Part shown: piece by piece, positions 1-12,966 of the stretch | How positions within the stretch are numbered: position 1 is the stretch's first letter | How the letters are laid out: each line of letters starts with the position of its first letter | NCBI GenBank assembly: GCA_963575645.1 | Contig: OY754469.1 | Coordinates: forward strand, 23,206,001-23,270,000 | DNA: 64,000 bases | DNA from: Xanthostigma xanthostigma | Taxonomy: Eukaryota > Arthropoda > Insecta > Raphidioptera > Raphidiidae | Direction of reading: 5' to 3' | Notes under the pieces: generated by a model | Told to the model about the DNA's origin: nothing | The model's database searches: none | Seen by the model: only the letters and a program-made list of their open reading frames with translations | Made by a program: the position numbers and the translations under genes

Positions 1-869
1 GCTGTATATATTTAACAGAATAGAATTAGTATTGTATTAATGCTGTATTTTGTAATAAAATAATCATTATTATATTTATATATTTTGTTGGGTTCTCAAG
101 AAATAAATTATCGAACAATTATTATAATTTTTAAAAATATTTTTCATTTGAATTTTGATTGACTATAATATGTATAAGAATTCCATGCATGAACACAACA
201 CAATAAAAAATATTTGGCAGCTGATTTCTATTATATAATAGAAACCTTTAAAACAAAAAAATCTTTCTTCGGACATTGACCGATAAGGTTTTTGATCAGT
301 ACTAATTAACAAAATGGTTTTGATGTTTAGCGCTAAAATGTTCATTTGTTTATCGAGTTGAATTATTAAAATTAACAATTAACAATGACGTTATTCTTTT
401 TCAATATCATTGTACTTCTAAACAATTGGCATTTAAACAGAACTAATTTGTCAAAGATTCGTCAAGTGTGGAAATTGCACGTCAATTACTTTATTTAAAT
501 TTAGAGTAAGAATCTAAATTGTTTTAAATTATAGGTGGAATACCTTCTATTTATTATACGAAACAAAAGCAACTGCATCTTTTTTTAAACGAATTTCATT
601 GGCTATTTTTAAGGTAGAATGTAATTAAACAAAAATGTTCAAGTCGATTAAAATTTTTATTTTTTTAAATACTTTCAGTGAATTTTTCTAGACAATTAAG
701 CCATTGATAATTTAAGACTACACGGTTGGTGGTGCTCACTAAATTAAGAAAGAAAAATTAGGGGGACACAAAGTTCACACACCTATTTTGTCGAAGTAGA
801 GGACATTTTCTATTTATATAATCCGTGAACAGCACATGTCCGCAATGACGCAAATCTCTCAAATTACAG
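1..869. other. AT-rich DNA, no gene recognised
   Basis: Only short AT-rich frames are present and none resembles a known protein. I see no clear repeat boundary until family A begins near 870. Confidence 0.5.
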
Positions 870-1395
870 TGAAATGAAAATCGCCTCTAATTTTTACAAA
901 TTTTAAATTATTTGTCTCCGAATACAAAAAAACATATTTTTGGAAAAAGTCGGTTTGTCTGGTAATCTGTGAACATGATACAGATCAAACAGATGAGGCG
1001 ATAGAAGCGAAAATTTGGGAGGATGTTTTAATGCAAAAATGAAGAACCTTATTGTTTTCGGGGGAAATCGGCGCTTGCATAGAAGAGAATAACGGTGTTT
1101 TTTATATAATAATTGTATACTTTTCATAACGGTTTATTATTCTACTTATTTTTACAAGAAAGTTTTGTCTAGACTTTGGTAATATTTTGAAAATAAAAAA
1201 AATCAGCTGTGCTTTTTTATGTCGATCTGTTGACTAGGTAGTTGTCTGGTTAATTTTTACATGACGTGAAACATATAACATAGATAACGAGGCAAACGAA
1301 TAGCAAATATCACAATATTTAATATTAGCCAGTACCCTTTTATTCCCTTTTTCAATATTTTTATCCATCGCCCAATTGGCTAGATTTATTTTAAT
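870..1395 (+). repeat. Dispersed repeat family A, copy 1
   Basis: This stretch matches the copies at 6068, 11120, 12063, 35860 and 62165. Shared landmarks in order are a block ending in a bracket of CTGT/TCTG words, a segment reading as 'gggaggatgtttt', 'aaaatcggcgc', 'cataacggttta', 'aaaatcagctgt', 'catgacgtgaaacata' and finally 'cccaattggct'. No open frame is shared between copies, so it behaves as a non-autonomous or long-decayed element. Its class is not recognised. Confidence 0.7.
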
Positions 1396-2795
1396 ATCTT
1401 ACTCTAAAAATGTTTCAGATATTTAACTAAAAACAATATCATTGCAAATATTTTTAACAAAAAAAAAAAAAAAAATAACACTATCGCCACTTACTTTAGT
1501 GTGTATCTACCTATATCGATTTAAGATTTGAAAAAAAAATTTTTCAAATTTCTTATACAAATTTTATTTTCACAGGATTTATTTCTTTTTATAATGATGG
1601 TACTGGTTATAATGTATCAACTAACCATCATAATTAACATGCTGACCTATTTATTTTTGTTTTTCAGAATAAAATACATTTTATATTTATGTAAGAAATC
1701 TAGGAAAAAGTTTTGTCTGGTTGACACACAATATAATAATTTTAATTCCGGTATATTGTGGAGACAAATATGCGTAATACAGAGAAATATATAAAAACAT
1801 TTATTTATAATGATAAAATAATGGCAATTTGTACGTACAACGACCCATAATGCTTTTGTTTCATTCAAGAGGAACTTACGACTGAAATAAACAAATAAAT
1901 GAGGCTATTTCTTAAGGCCTGAAAATAATAAACCGACTTCTCAAAATATGTTTTAATCTGGGTTAAAAGGAAAACCTTGAAGTATTTTCCTAAAAAAAAA
2001 CAACATAATCTATGCATTGACAGATTAACACAAAACGAATTATACAATTTTATAATAGCAAATCACATTATTATATACTCCAACTGTAATAAAACAGTTT
2101 TATGTCCAAGACATATTATTAGGCATGTCATTTGGAAGGACATTCAAAACAGTGATGAGATATTTGACATCGACAGATTTATTAGTCAATTTAAAACAGG
2201 ACAATAAACATTGACAATTATCACTGATTAAAGAAAAGAAAGCTATAGAGATATTAAAAGTATCGTTTTTTAAATTCTGTCATGACCTTGAGCGCATTTC
2301 GTGTACAGTAAATTTAAAGTTAGAACGTTTTTCCAGAATGAAATCTATATGCATAAAAATCTCGTGTAACAGTGTTTGTTATCGAACTGCTACGAAACGG
2401 TTTGACAGATTTTTATGAAATTTTTTGTGTATACCTACTTGGTAGGTTTGAGAATAGGTCGTAGGCTATTTTTTATACCCCTTGGTGATTAGGGTGGCCC
2501 TCTTCAGAATTTTTTTTTATTTTTTGGACAACATTTTTTTTTATTAGCAATCTTATGTTGTGTGCAAGGTCCCTCTCAGGTAGAACATTAGATTGGGGTT
2601 ACAAATACAAATGATTTATTTGTACTGAAAAATATCACTTTTTAAGCTGAATGATTAAAATGCGTAGAAAAATGTCGTTTCCAAAATAGTATATTACATC
2701 ACAAGGGCCGAAAGTTGAATTTTCGGCCCTGCGCGTCATGAGCCCGAGGCGAAGGCCGAGATTTCAACTTTTAAGGCCCGTGTGGTGTATACGAT
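1396..2795. other. Intergenic stretch with one unrecognised short frame
   Basis: A 76-codon open frame at 1977-2207 (+) starts after an A-rich context and has no family I recognise; its codons are as AT-rich as the surroundings, so it is probably chance. A T-rich block lies at 2500-2550. Nothing else is supported. Confidence 0.4.
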
Positions 2796-3029
2796 TTTTC
2801 TTCATATCCGCCCGAAAGTACGTACTTTCGTCAGCAGGGACGAAAGATTGACATTTACTCCCAGTGAGAACGGCGAGAGGAAAAAATTTCTCATGCGTAT
2901 TTATACTCGTAACTAGGGTTACCGCTGTCATTTAATATAATAAATAACAGGGAGTAAATGTTAAACTTTTGTCCCTGCTATAAGGGACGAAAGTACGTAC
3001 TTTCGATCGAGGTATGAAGAAAAGTCACT
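2796..3029. repeat. Imperfect inverted repeat with CGAAAGTACG motif
   Basis: Left side 'cttcatatccgcccgaaag' and the following 'tacgtactttcg' and 'agcagggacgaaag' recur reversed at 2945-3029. The centre holds the 'aactagggttaccgctgtca' region. The arms are diverged, so this looks like an old fold-back or MITE. Confidence 0.6.
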
Positions 3030-3256
3030 TTTTTCACGACTCCCGATAAAATAGCTGCTTTTAATGCCTATATAGTGGTAGTAAAATGTCCCATATTGCA
3101 CTAGTTCGTAAAGTAAAACAAAAGAACCAATCCAATAGTAATTGTCAGATGCCATTTAAATCCTTATCAGCAACAGAGATGGCAAAGTAGACGTTGTCTT
3201 CGCAAACAATACAGATAGATTTCAATATGACCGAACCTAAACTGTCAGATACATAT

Positions 3257-4231
3257 ACAGGGTGTCCCTAAAAGGTCTTTACAAAAGCCTACCACATATT
3301 CTTCAGGCCAAAACAACTCGATACAAGCAAACTTACCTCAGTACAAAGTTGCTTAGTTTGGGCGCTCGACGGCTCTTAAGTTACAATTTTCAAATTGTTT
3401 TTGCTTTATAACTTTGAAACGGCTCATGAGATTTTACTCAAATTTGGTACGTTGGCATAGCTTTATTGGGCAATAAAACCTTTATCATAATAATGATGAA
3501 TATCATTCCATGGGCGTAGAACTTGATTTTTTCGATAATTAAACATCTAAAACTTCTACGCCAATGGAAAAAATTCAGTTTGAGTATGAAATCGGGATCA
3601 CGCGACTCATTTACTACAAAAAGGTACTCCTGATAAAATTCGATTACTCTCATAGTTTCGACAAAATTTGAATTTTAGTAATTTAAAGCATAATTAAATT
3701 CACACAAGACCCGTGTGAATACTGTAGAACAACTATATGGCAACGTATCCAACAAGCAACAAATAATCTTACAGGCGATGATGAAATTATGCAAAAAGTA
3801 CATTTCAATTTTTTGCGTCGTATACATTTTTGTATACGTGAAAATGGTGAACATTTTGAACAATTTTTATGAAATATCTGTTATTCGTTTTAATATTTAA
3901 TTATGCTCTAAATTACTAAAATTAAAATTTTGTCGAAACTATGAGAGTAATCGAATTTTATCAAGAGTACCTTTTTTGTAGTAAATGCGTCGCGTGATCC
4001 AGATTTCATACTCAAACTGATTTTTTTCCATTGGCGTAGAAGTTTTAGATGTTTAATTATCGAAAAAATCAATTTCTACGCCTATGGAATGATATTCATC
4101 ATTATTATGATATGGGTTTTATTGCCCAATAAAGCTATGTCAACGTACCAAATTTGAGTAAAATCTCATGAGCTTATAAAGCAAAAACGATTTGAAAATT
4201 GTAACTTAACACCTTTTAGGGACACTCTGTA
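3257..4231. mobile_element. Fold-back element with mariner-like ends
   Basis: The left end reads ACAGGGTGTCCCTAAAAGG and the right end is its near reverse complement, each next to a TA dinucleotide, as expected for Tc1/mariner/IS630-type TA insertion. The two arms (about 3420-3690 and 3900-4190) are nearly complementary over some 240 bp, and the roughly 200-bp centre carries a broken transposase C-terminus. It is non-autonomous, because no full transposase is present. Confidence 0.8.
3715..3872 (+). pseudogene. Remnant of an IS630/Tc1-like transposase C-terminus
   Basis: The frame ending at the TGA at 3870-3872 reads RRIHFCIRENGEHFEQFL, matching the C-terminal signature (R-x-x-x-C-I-x-x-x-G-x-H-F-E-x-x-L) of insect DDE transposases of the IS630/mariner group that carry an N-terminal DUF4817-type domain. 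The upstream part (NTVEQLYGNVSNKQQ) is in another frame, so a frameshift lies near 3780. Nothing N-terminal of this remains, and neither the DDE core nor the helix-turn-helix is visible. Its position between the two arms of a TA-flanked fold-back suggests the fold-back formed from a larger autonomous element of this group. The family assignment rests on motif recognition only. Confidence 0.6.
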
Positions 4232-4579
4232 TAAATATACACGCATTATGAAGTTAAAACCATATATTTTGTAGGAGCTGTGGGTAAAAAATGTAGAATG
4301 TATCTGGGCTGTAATGTTTTTGTTCCTCGTGTGACTGCTAAAACTTGCTAATCGCTCGTACATAAAATAATTCATTACAATCTAGATACACAAACTATTA
4401 TTTCAATCGATCATGAAATTCAACCATGCTTTTCTTATGACGAATTATGTTTGATCACAATCTAAGCTCAATGGTCAAATAATATTCTCTGACAATGCTT
4501 TCTACAACCCGGCGGAAGTATTATCATATTTAAAAATAATTTTTTGGGGAAGTTTCAAGTTACAGAAAATAGAAATTTT

Positions 4580-5186
4580 TATAATACTCGAGGTCGGAGG
4601 AGGTACTTTTTTTTTGCCAGAGCGCCAATCCAGAGACCCCTTCATTTTCAAGGTCGCTGAACACGATGGTGGGGGCTCCACAATTTTTCCTTGGCCACCT
4701 CTTCAAATTGGCCTTCCTGATTTCCACCCCTTGGAAAAAAATTATACAAAAATTTTAACACAACAATTTTGTATGAAAATTAATTCTCTATAAAAAATCT
4801 TTCTTGTTTTTTTTCTGTAAATGTGATCCTTTAAGAAGAAAAAGATGATCATTTATGGAAATTTTACGTAAAATTTCCATAAATGATCATCTTTGAAGGC
4901 CAGTAATTCTTAAAGTATCACATTTACAGAAAAAAACAAGAAAGATTTTTTGTAGAGGATTAATCTTCCTACAAAATTGTTGTGTTCAACGTTTTTAATA
5001 ATTTTTTTTTCTAAGGGGTGGAAAACAGGAAGGCCAATTTAAAGGAGATGTCGAGGAAAAAAATTGTGGAACCCTCACCATTGTGTTCAGCAACCTCGAA
5101 AATGGGGAGGGGAGGTCTCTAGATTGGCGCTCTGGCAAAAAAATGCAAAAACCCTAAAAAATGTCGACTCCCGACCTCGACTATAA
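4580..5186. repeat. Long palindrome with a perfect central hairpin
   Basis: The arms begin 'actcgaggtcgg' and end 'ccgacctcga'. The halves are nearly complementary over about 290 bp each. The exact centre is near 4867, where 'gatgatcatttatggaaatt' is followed directly by its reverse complement with no spacer. No coding potential is seen. Confidence 0.8.
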
Positions 5187-6067
5187 TGGGCATATTCGCT
5201 ATTACATAATATAATTTTAACTATAAAAATAAATATAATTAATACATATTTAATCTATTATTCAACCTGTTTTTATGTTTTTTTTTAATTGTCAAAGTGA
5301 CAGGTAAGTATTGCAAGAGAGAACTATCACAGGCAGTTCTATTCATCTGTCAACTTACTTTGAAAACACATGTTTTCACAATCAAAACAATAATTTTGTT
5401 TTATTTCGTTACATGAACAACAAAATATATGACATTCCTATCACATTATAATTAATAAAAATTAAATATATAAACACTTGCTCATAACACGTGCGATAAA
5501 TTATTACGTTCTTGAATCACTCAGGCTTTATTATTGAAAGGTGAACAAACCTTTCAAAGAAAAAGTGACATAAATTTAAGTCAGTTTAATTTTTTTATTC
5601 TCAATTTGGTACAAAATTAAACTCAATTTTTAATAGACATTGAACGCTGACAGGCTCATCAAAGAGCATTTATAATTCATAAAGTAAGTATTTATCTAAA
5701 ATACTCAGTTTTAGGGCTCCATACATTCTGTCTATCTGTTTGTCTGTCACAGTTCTCTAAACTCCTCAATAGAAGTGCTACAGTAAGTGAAATTGACACT
5801 ATATAAGTTGATGAGCCAAACCCAAGCGAATGCTTTTATTGTTTTATTTCCCGCATAGAGTCGGGCTCTGTGGTCCTAAAATTCTACAAGCTAAATATGT
5901 ACTTGACCGATTTTTTATGTCTGGTGTTGTAAATAACAAATTGTCTATTTAATTAAATTACCGTCGAATCCAGATTTTTTATAATTAATATAAATATCCA
6001 AAGTCGTAAACAGCACAGTGAATCTTACTATGCACTATGAACTAAGATATTATGCCAATTTATCTTA
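5187..6067. other. No gene recognised; possible repeat fragment
   Basis: A short segment near 5712-5750 ('gggctccatacattctgtct') resembles a widespread insect repeat with a TCTGTCTGTC run, but the match is partial. The rest is AT-rich with no usable frame. Confidence 0.35.
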
Positions 6068-6747
6068 AAAAATTCCAGCCAATTGGGCGACGGGACCATT
6101 CCAACTTCAAAAATGTTGACATTTGATTATAATAAAGAAAACAAAATTTCTGATATCGTGTGAGGTGACGCGGGTAATTGCTAGTATTCAATATGATATT
6201 TGCTATTCGTTGCCATGGTTACCTACATAATATGTTCCATGTCATGTAAACATTAATCAAAGCATGCCGAACTTGTTTATTTCTGATAGATCCATAAAAC
6301 AAAAGAGCGGGTGATTTTTTTTTATTTTCAAAATATTTCCGAAACTATAAAGTTTAGAAACATATTTTTAACGAAACTTTCTTGAAAAAATAAATAAAAT
6401 AATAAGCCGTTATGAAAAGTATACCATTATCATATGTATAAAAAACACCGATATAGCAAATATCTCTTCTGCGCATGCGCCTATTTTCCCCAAAAACAAT
6501 AGGGCTCTTCGTATTTGCATGCCAAACATCCTCCCAAAATTTGGTTTCGATCCGCTCATCTCCGTTTGACCTGTATCGTGTTCACAGACAAACAGACAAA
6601 CAGATTAACAGACAAACAGACAAACAGACTAACGGACGCACAGAGTTTTTCCAAAAATATGTTTTTTGGATTTGGGGAACCTCAAAACGGAAAGATATTG
6701 TAAAATTTTTGAAAAGTGATTTTTGACCTAAACTTGGTTGGAATGTT
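6068..6747 (-). repeat. Dispersed repeat family A, copy 2
   Basis: This is a long copy in the opposite orientation to copy 1, beginning 'ccaattgggcgacgggacc'. It carries a CAGACAAA-type run at 6585-6635 and a perfect TGCGCATGCGCC palindrome near 6470-6482 that resembles the NRF-1/Ewg recognition sequence. Open frames of 62 and 83 codons here fall on the low-complexity run and look spurious. Confidence 0.75.
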
Positions 6748-6883
6748 AAAATATTATGTTATATTACAAAACCAACAGCAAATTAAATTATGTTATACTG
6801 AATTTTGAATTTTGTTGAGCGTCTATAATTTACAATTCCTCTTCATCTTCTACAAAATAATAGCTATTCAAAAAAATGTACTA

Positions 6884-7564
6884 TACAGGGTGTCCCGGGA
6901 GAAATTTATCAAATTTCAGGAATATTTCTCAGGTCATTTAAGCCAAAAAAGTTATATCTTCATAAGTAACATTCGGAAAAGCAAATTATGGTTTGTTGAA
7001 GAAAACAGCCAACTGAGTAGGCTTTAAAAACAATTGTTTAACAATGCTTTCCTTTTATGTAGTCTGAAATACCTTACCTAGTGCTTGGAGCTAGCTTTGA
7101 AACCATGTTGACTGTTGCTGCGTGTCCAAGGGCTGTAGAAGGCGAAATTAGCCAATTGAAGTGTGAGTTGCGAAGATGTATGTTGATTTTTCTTAATGTT
7201 GACGTTTCATGATGTTTGATGTTGATTCGTCGAGGATAACCATGCGTCTCCCGACAACTAAGTCGCAGTCAAAAGGTTGTGCTGGGGTAGTCAGTTTGCT
7301 TCTTCTCTTATTTGGAAGTTTACTTAACTAGTATTTGTGATTAATTTAAACTTGCCTTTAATGTTTACCAATAAAAATATGGATATATTCATTAATCATT
7401 TCATTTACGACTTTTGTAGTGGTAGCGCTAGAGAGTCGTGCAGGATTAATAAGTCATAACTCGCTAATCTTTCCGAATTGAACAAAGATATAACTTTTTT
7501 TGTTTAAAATGACTTAAGGAATAAACTCTTGAAGTTTGGTAGATTCCTCCCGAGACATTCTGTA
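6884..7564. mobile_element. Mariner-like MITE with ACAGGGTGTCCCGG ends
   Basis: The left end is TATACAGGGTGTCCCGGGAG and the right end is the diverged reverse complement ('cctcccgagacattctgta'), both at TA. Inner arm similarity continues (for example 'aagttatatcttcataagta' against 'aaagatataactttt'). About 680 bp with no transposase frame, so it is a non-autonomous element. Confidence 0.75.
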
Positions 7565-7581
7565 TAAGAAATTATTTATAA

Positions 7582-8070
7582 TCTAAATATATAAAAGAAA
7601 ACCGTGACTGACTGACTGATCTACCAACGCACAGCTCAAACTACTGGACGGATTGGGCAGAAATTTGGAAAACAGATAGTTATTATGGCGTAGGTATTTG
7701 CTTAGAACAGATTTTTGATAAATGCAACCCCTAAAAGGGTGTAACTGAAGTTCAAAAATTTATTGGCGAAACCATATAACATAGATGTATCAATTCGAAA
7801 ATGCGCAGGATTACTCCAGTCAACAAATATATAATCACGTGTTTCGTGCTTTTTCAAAAACGACCCCTTCAGAGGTTGAAAAGAGGTAAATAGTCTAAAA
7901 ATCAACATTGGTGTCATATTCAAGGTTTGTCGGGACGTTGATCATGTGAATGTCAACAATTTTAAATTTTATTATACACTTGAACAACAAAAAAAAAACT
8001 AAAAGGCTAAAACTAAAACTTTTTAATCAAAATCAAACTTGGCGCGAGCGAAGCTGCGGGCAAAAGCTAG
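7582..8070 (+). mobile_element. Helitron-like non-autonomous element
   Basis: It starts TCTAAATATATAAAAGAAAA after an A and ends in GCAAAAGCTAG before a T, which fits the Helitron rule of insertion between A and T with a 5' TC and 3' CTRR end. The 'gactgactgactgatctacc' start and the 'gcgagcgaagctgcgggc' tail are features of a common insect repeat of this type. No Rep/helicase sequence is present. Confidence 0.65.
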
Positions 8071-10198
8071 TTGCAAATAAAAATAATGAACCAAGGTACT
8101 ATGGATTAATGGTGCTATTCTATGTTTGATCAGTGCAGGAATTTACAGTGCTTCTAATTTTTTGTCACTTTCTAACAAATTTAACATTGCATACGTTAAA
8201 GTGAGACGGAAATTTAACAGTGCTGTTAATTTTAACTTTTACGGTACAAAAATATAAATCTGTAAAAAATAAATTTTGAGGCAATATATTTTAGCATTTA
8301 GTTTTTTGTAATGTTAATTAACAAGAAAACTATACATGATTAAAATTTATAGTACATTTTAGATAATGCAATGTATTGCATCATTAATAATATTAATATA
8401 TATTTTTTTTGTTCTCGTATGTAATGTATTAGTGATAGGTTACAGCTGTTCAGTAATATATATAATTTAGGTTACATGCAGTTGAGCATCATGAGAATAT
8501 AACTAAACTTTCACGCTGCGTAACAGCGGTTAATTTCAGTTACTTTTATTTAATTTTTTTGAATACACTCTATATTTTATAAACTCACGTGTTGTTTAAC
8601 TTGTAATTGCAACTTCTTTAAAATCATTGGCGACGATGTATTTAAATAAAAATTAAACAAACAGATGTTTGAATGACTTTCTTGAGTAGGTCTAGTATTT
8701 TCAACTTTCGAAACATTTATGTGAAATTTTTTGTCAATAGCAGTGTTATCTAGTTTTCATAATGAAAATTTTGATGTCACTTTGAGTGATTCGATTAAAT
8801 GCCACAAAAGTGGTGTGTCGCGGAAGTGACGCATAACTCCACTTTCAGCTATATTGTATCCTCTTTAGTCGGCTGTCACAAACTTTTAAGTGTTTACAGG
8901 TTTATTGAGAATATTTTATTTGTCAATAATTTTGAAATTATTTTATAATATAAAATGTTAAGAAAAGAATAAAATATTTTTAAATGTTTAGGATCTTTAA
9001 TATAAAATACTTAGCAAATTTAAATTAAAAATTTGGAAAAAATATTAAATGATTCAACCGTGTTTTGAACTTAAGATTTTCCGGATTCTTTACTAATGAA
9101 TAGTTGGATAGTTTACTAATGAATAGTTGAACAACCTGTGTTTCTAATGAATTGTGATCCCGTCTGCAGAATTCCCAATCTTCTACGGCGCTCTTTACCC
9201 ATAAACCAACCTCAATAGTGATTTATTCTTCCTTTCTTACTGTTTTGTTAGACATTTATAATGACAAATTTGATATAATTGGTTTTATATTTCTAAACAA
9301 AAAGAAAAAAAAACCTTAGGATACTTATAAAATAATATTAAGTACAGGAAATTTAACCTTTAACAAAAAGGCTGGCCAACGTTTATCTTTCTGGTTAAAC
9401 GAAATTATTACAGTTTGGAAAGGTCACCAAAAGTTTGGAAGCTTTACTTATAAAAAACTAAACTTTTGATAACAGCTGCCTCTCGGTCAGGCCAAGGAAT
9501 GTAATACGCATTATTGTTATTCAACTTAAAGGCTAGGCATGCGGTTGAATGCCGCCGTTTAACTAACAGGCTAGTCGCACAATTTAACAATTGAGCTGCG
9601 GCAGTGGGACTAGGGCCAGATTAACTCTGACAGATGGTTTCCTTAAAAAAAAAACTCCGCCGCAGTGCCAAACCCTGCCGCCCATTTAATGTATAATTTG
9701 TTATTACAGACTGTGACTTTATTATGTGAACTAGAATTTGTTTTTGGTAAAAATTTAAAAAGATAACCCTTTAATACACGCTTAAAATAGCACGTCTTTA
9801 TCTTAATTGTCAATTTAACATCTGCACTCAATTAAATACACAATTCAGTAAGAAAATTCATATCCGCAAACTAACGTTTTCTTAAGATTTGTCAGTCCAG
9901 TCCTGTCGGAAGGATTTTGATTAAATTTTAGCAGCACATTTTAATTTATACTAAAGAGCAACTTTTGAAATTTAAAACGATTCTGAAATTTTTTTTGGTA
10001 TTTTAGGACCTAAAAACTTTTTCAATCCCTAAATACTAGGTACCCTTAAAATGGCCCAATTAGGCCCATTTTAAACAAACTTTGTGCGGTGATGGTTTTC
10101 AACATGTGGACCACATTTCGTTTAAATCTCTTAATTCTGTCGAGAGTTATTGTGCACATAATACATATAATTGTTAGTGGGAGTTTTGTTCCAGACAT
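8071..10198. other. Mostly unique AT-rich DNA
   Basis: No gene is recognised. A locally GC-richer patch at about 9475-9660 has no open frame with a known domain. Short frames at 7702-7923 and 9643-9831 are not supported by any motif. Confidence 0.4.
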
Positions 10199-10400
10199 AT
10201 GTATTGTAGGAGATTTAATTTGGTTGAGGAACAATTGAAAAAATAAGCTTTACCAGAGTATCGCTTGTGGACGACGTTTCAAAAATTATATTTTTATTCT
10301 TAAGGCCTATATAATTTTCGAAACAACAGCCACAAGCGATACTCTGGTAAAGCTTGTTTTCAATTGTTCCTCAACCAAATTAAATCTCCTTATACATGTA
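10199..10400. repeat. Inverted repeat with CGAAAC/GTTTCG core
   Basis: Arms of about 70 bp: 'ggagatttaatttggttgag' and 'aaggtttaccagag'-type sequence on the left pair with 'ctctggtaaagctt' and 'ctcaaccaaattaaatctcc' on the right. The spacer carries 'gacgtttcaaaaatta' and 'ttttcgaaacaac'. Similar sequence occurs at 60228-60436 and 61600-61690. The 'cgaaac' core near such repeats recalls the terminal region of Penelope-like elements, but this is a weak inference. Confidence 0.7.
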
Positions 10401-11119
10401 ATATAAACATTTTTAAAACTGGTGTCAAATTGTTCAGGAGACAATGAAACGTCGAACAATTTTGGTCCGATCTTTAGGTCCCGCCATCCAACCGACGCCA
10501 ATAGTGTATGTGCCATGTAGGAATTATACACTAATTAACAAAAACAGTTGTTCCCAGTTTCGGCGCCTATGACTTGGCGTGCACATTATATCTGCTATAC
10601 TAAATTGTTTTTTCTATTCTGATATAGTTTTTAAAATGACAGATCGATCGATGGAATATTGATAATTACAATCTGATCATGAGAAGCGGAAACTCTGTGG
10701 TTGTCTTGATTTGACACTAAACTATCGTTTTTCACCAACAAATATAACCGCTGTCGAACGCGTATCCAATTACGTACTAAGCGCTTCCTGATTATAGGTA
10801 TGTGATATTTATTTAACTAGCTACCTAATTATTTTGTTTTTTTTAAAATAAAAATAGTTCATTACTCAGTCAAAAAAATGATTTGTATATTAAATATATT
10901 TCCTGATTTATCTCTATAATATTAAATCAATTTTGCGGTCTTAATTTCTTCTAAGCACTTTAAATGCGTAGTAAGAGATAATAAAGCCAGGTGTATAATA
11001 ATTATAAGAGTATTATCTAAACTACATTGCTATGAAATTGTTGCCTTACATCACATTACAAAAAAGTGCTTATTTCCCGAAATAAAATTAGAAACGCCAT
11101 TTGTTTGTTAAAATTAAAT
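10401..11119. other. No gene recognised
   Basis: A short motif at 10490-10510 ('gacgccaatagtgtatgtgc') recurs diverged near 30315, showing a shared repeat fragment. Nothing else can be supported. Confidence 0.35.
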
Positions 11120-11960
11120 TCTATTATTATATTATAATAAAGAAAATAAAATTCCTGTTAAGGCATGTGGTGACGCGGCTAACGGCTAGTATTAAATATT
11201 ATGATATTTGCTATTCGTTTTCATGTTTATCTATATAATATGTTATCACGCCGTGAAAAATTAATTAAAACATATTCAAATAAATAATATTATCCACCAA
11301 TTCTTTTAGAAAAAATTGGTCGATAATTTTATTTATTTGAAGAGTTCTATTCAGACGTTAAACTAAGATTTTAATCAAAACATACTTGTCAACTACCCAA
11401 CTAACAGATCTACACAAGAGAACAACATATATTTTTATATCGAACAGGATAACTTCTTAGTACTTAGTACTATAGGGATAAAAAATGGGTCGAAACTATA
11501 CACTATTAAATTTATAATTTTATCTTGTGTGGATCAATTTATTATCCCTATATAAGATATTTTTGTATTTTCAAAATATTTCCGAAACTATAATGTTTAT
11601 AGAAAAAAACTATTTTATAAAACTAATTAACTTGTAAGAATATATAAAATAATAAACCGTTATGAAAAGTAGGTATCAGTATCATATAAAAACAACGTTA
11701 CAGCATATATGTCTTCTGCGCATTTGCCGATTTTCCCCAAAAATAATAGGGCTCTTCACATTTGCATATCAAACATCATGCCAAAATTTGGTTTGAATCC
11801 GCTCATCCGTTTGACCTATATCGTGTTCACAAACTAACAAACGCACAGATTTTTACCAAAAATAAGTTTTTAGATTCAGGTGGTCTCAAAACAAAAAAAT
11901 ATTGTAAAATTTTGAAAAGTCAATTTTGACCTAAATTAATACCATTCCCCACTTATCGTG
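11120..11960 (-). repeat. Dispersed repeat family A, copy 3 (interrupted)
   Basis: The family A landmarks run in the same direction as copy 2, but 11280-11570 is replaced by AT-rich hairpin-like sequence ('caaataaataat' pairing with 'attttatttatttg') that copy 2 lacks. The NRF-1-like palindrome is degraded here ('gcgcatttgcc'). No coding frame is present. Confidence 0.7.
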
Positions 11961-12062
11961 TTGCGACGGTAAGATTACAATATTGGTAATGGTTACTGTG
12001 TAATTGTGGATAATAAGTAGATACCTACAATAAAGTTGTATTAGCATTACAATTCATAAATG

Positions 12063-12350
12063 TGGAATGGTAGGTACTAATTTAGGTCAAAATTCACTTT
12101 TTAAAATTTTACATTATTTTTTCGTTTTGAGATCCTCCGAATTTTGGAAAAACTCTGTGAAACTGTTTGTTAAAATTTTTTTTTCTAAACTTAGTTTCGG
12201 AAATATTTAGAAAATAAAAAAATTATCAGCTGTTCTTTCGCTTTGTAGATCTTCGCACGCGATTTCTTTATTATACTATATGAAATGTTAATATTTTTGA
12301 AGTTAGAATAGCCCCGTCGCTCAATTGGCTGGAATTTTTTTGTCAACATT
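12063..12350 (+). repeat. Dispersed repeat family A, copy 4 (internally deleted)
   Basis: It begins 'ggaatggtaggtactaattt' and ends 'cgctcaattggctgg', joining the two outer parts of family A with the middle missing. It faces copy 3 head to head with about 100 bp between them, so the pair forms a large imperfect inverted repeat. Confidence 0.7.
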
Positions 12351-12814
12351 GTTAAAACTTAACTCGTGTTGACATAAGTATTGGAAATTTTAAATTAAAT
12401 TTTGGTTATCTTTCACTTCCAAAGTTTTATGAAATAATAGTTTCTTGTTTCATGAATCATTAAAATATAGATAAATACAAAGCCCTAAATACTTATATTA
12501 TTTTAAAATATTTTGATTCCCTTGAGTAATTTAATTTTGAGAAATAATCAAACGTCAGTCATTCGTAAAGACAAAATCTCAAATTATTGCATGTTTATAG
12601 TGAAACATGAGGTTATGCGAATTATGTTGACTGCAGTGCTTAAACCCTTGAAGATATGAACGATCGATGAAGGCACGTATCTAATTACACTTTAGTAGTT
12701 ATAAAATATTCGCCTATAAAGGATTTAACATTAATACCTTATTTCTTTTTTCTTTTTCAAATTACTTTTCATTATTGTAAATTTTTAGGCATGTATTGCT
12801 TAGTTTGCAGTATG

Positions 12815-12966
12815 TTTGTTCCAAGCTGCCAGAAAACGGTAACGAAACCGTCACCTGTATGCGCAGTAGTTAAAACGAAACTGTTTGTGTCGGTTTTGGC
12901 ACACGTTTTGCTACTGAGCATGTGGGTTACGGTTTCGTTACCGTTTGCTGGCTGCTTGGAAGAAAC
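12815..12966. mobile_element. Short MITE with about 50-bp inverted ends
   Basis: The left end has TTCCAAGCTGCCAGAAAACG and the right end has the reverse complement of TTCCAAGCAGCCAGCAAACG. Both continue into GGTAACGAAACCGT. Total length is about 150 bp with no coding capacity. The superfamily is not recognised. Confidence 0.7.

Noticed and set aside
1977-2207. 76-codon open frame as a gene
   Set aside because: AT-rich codons, no domain and no supporting context.
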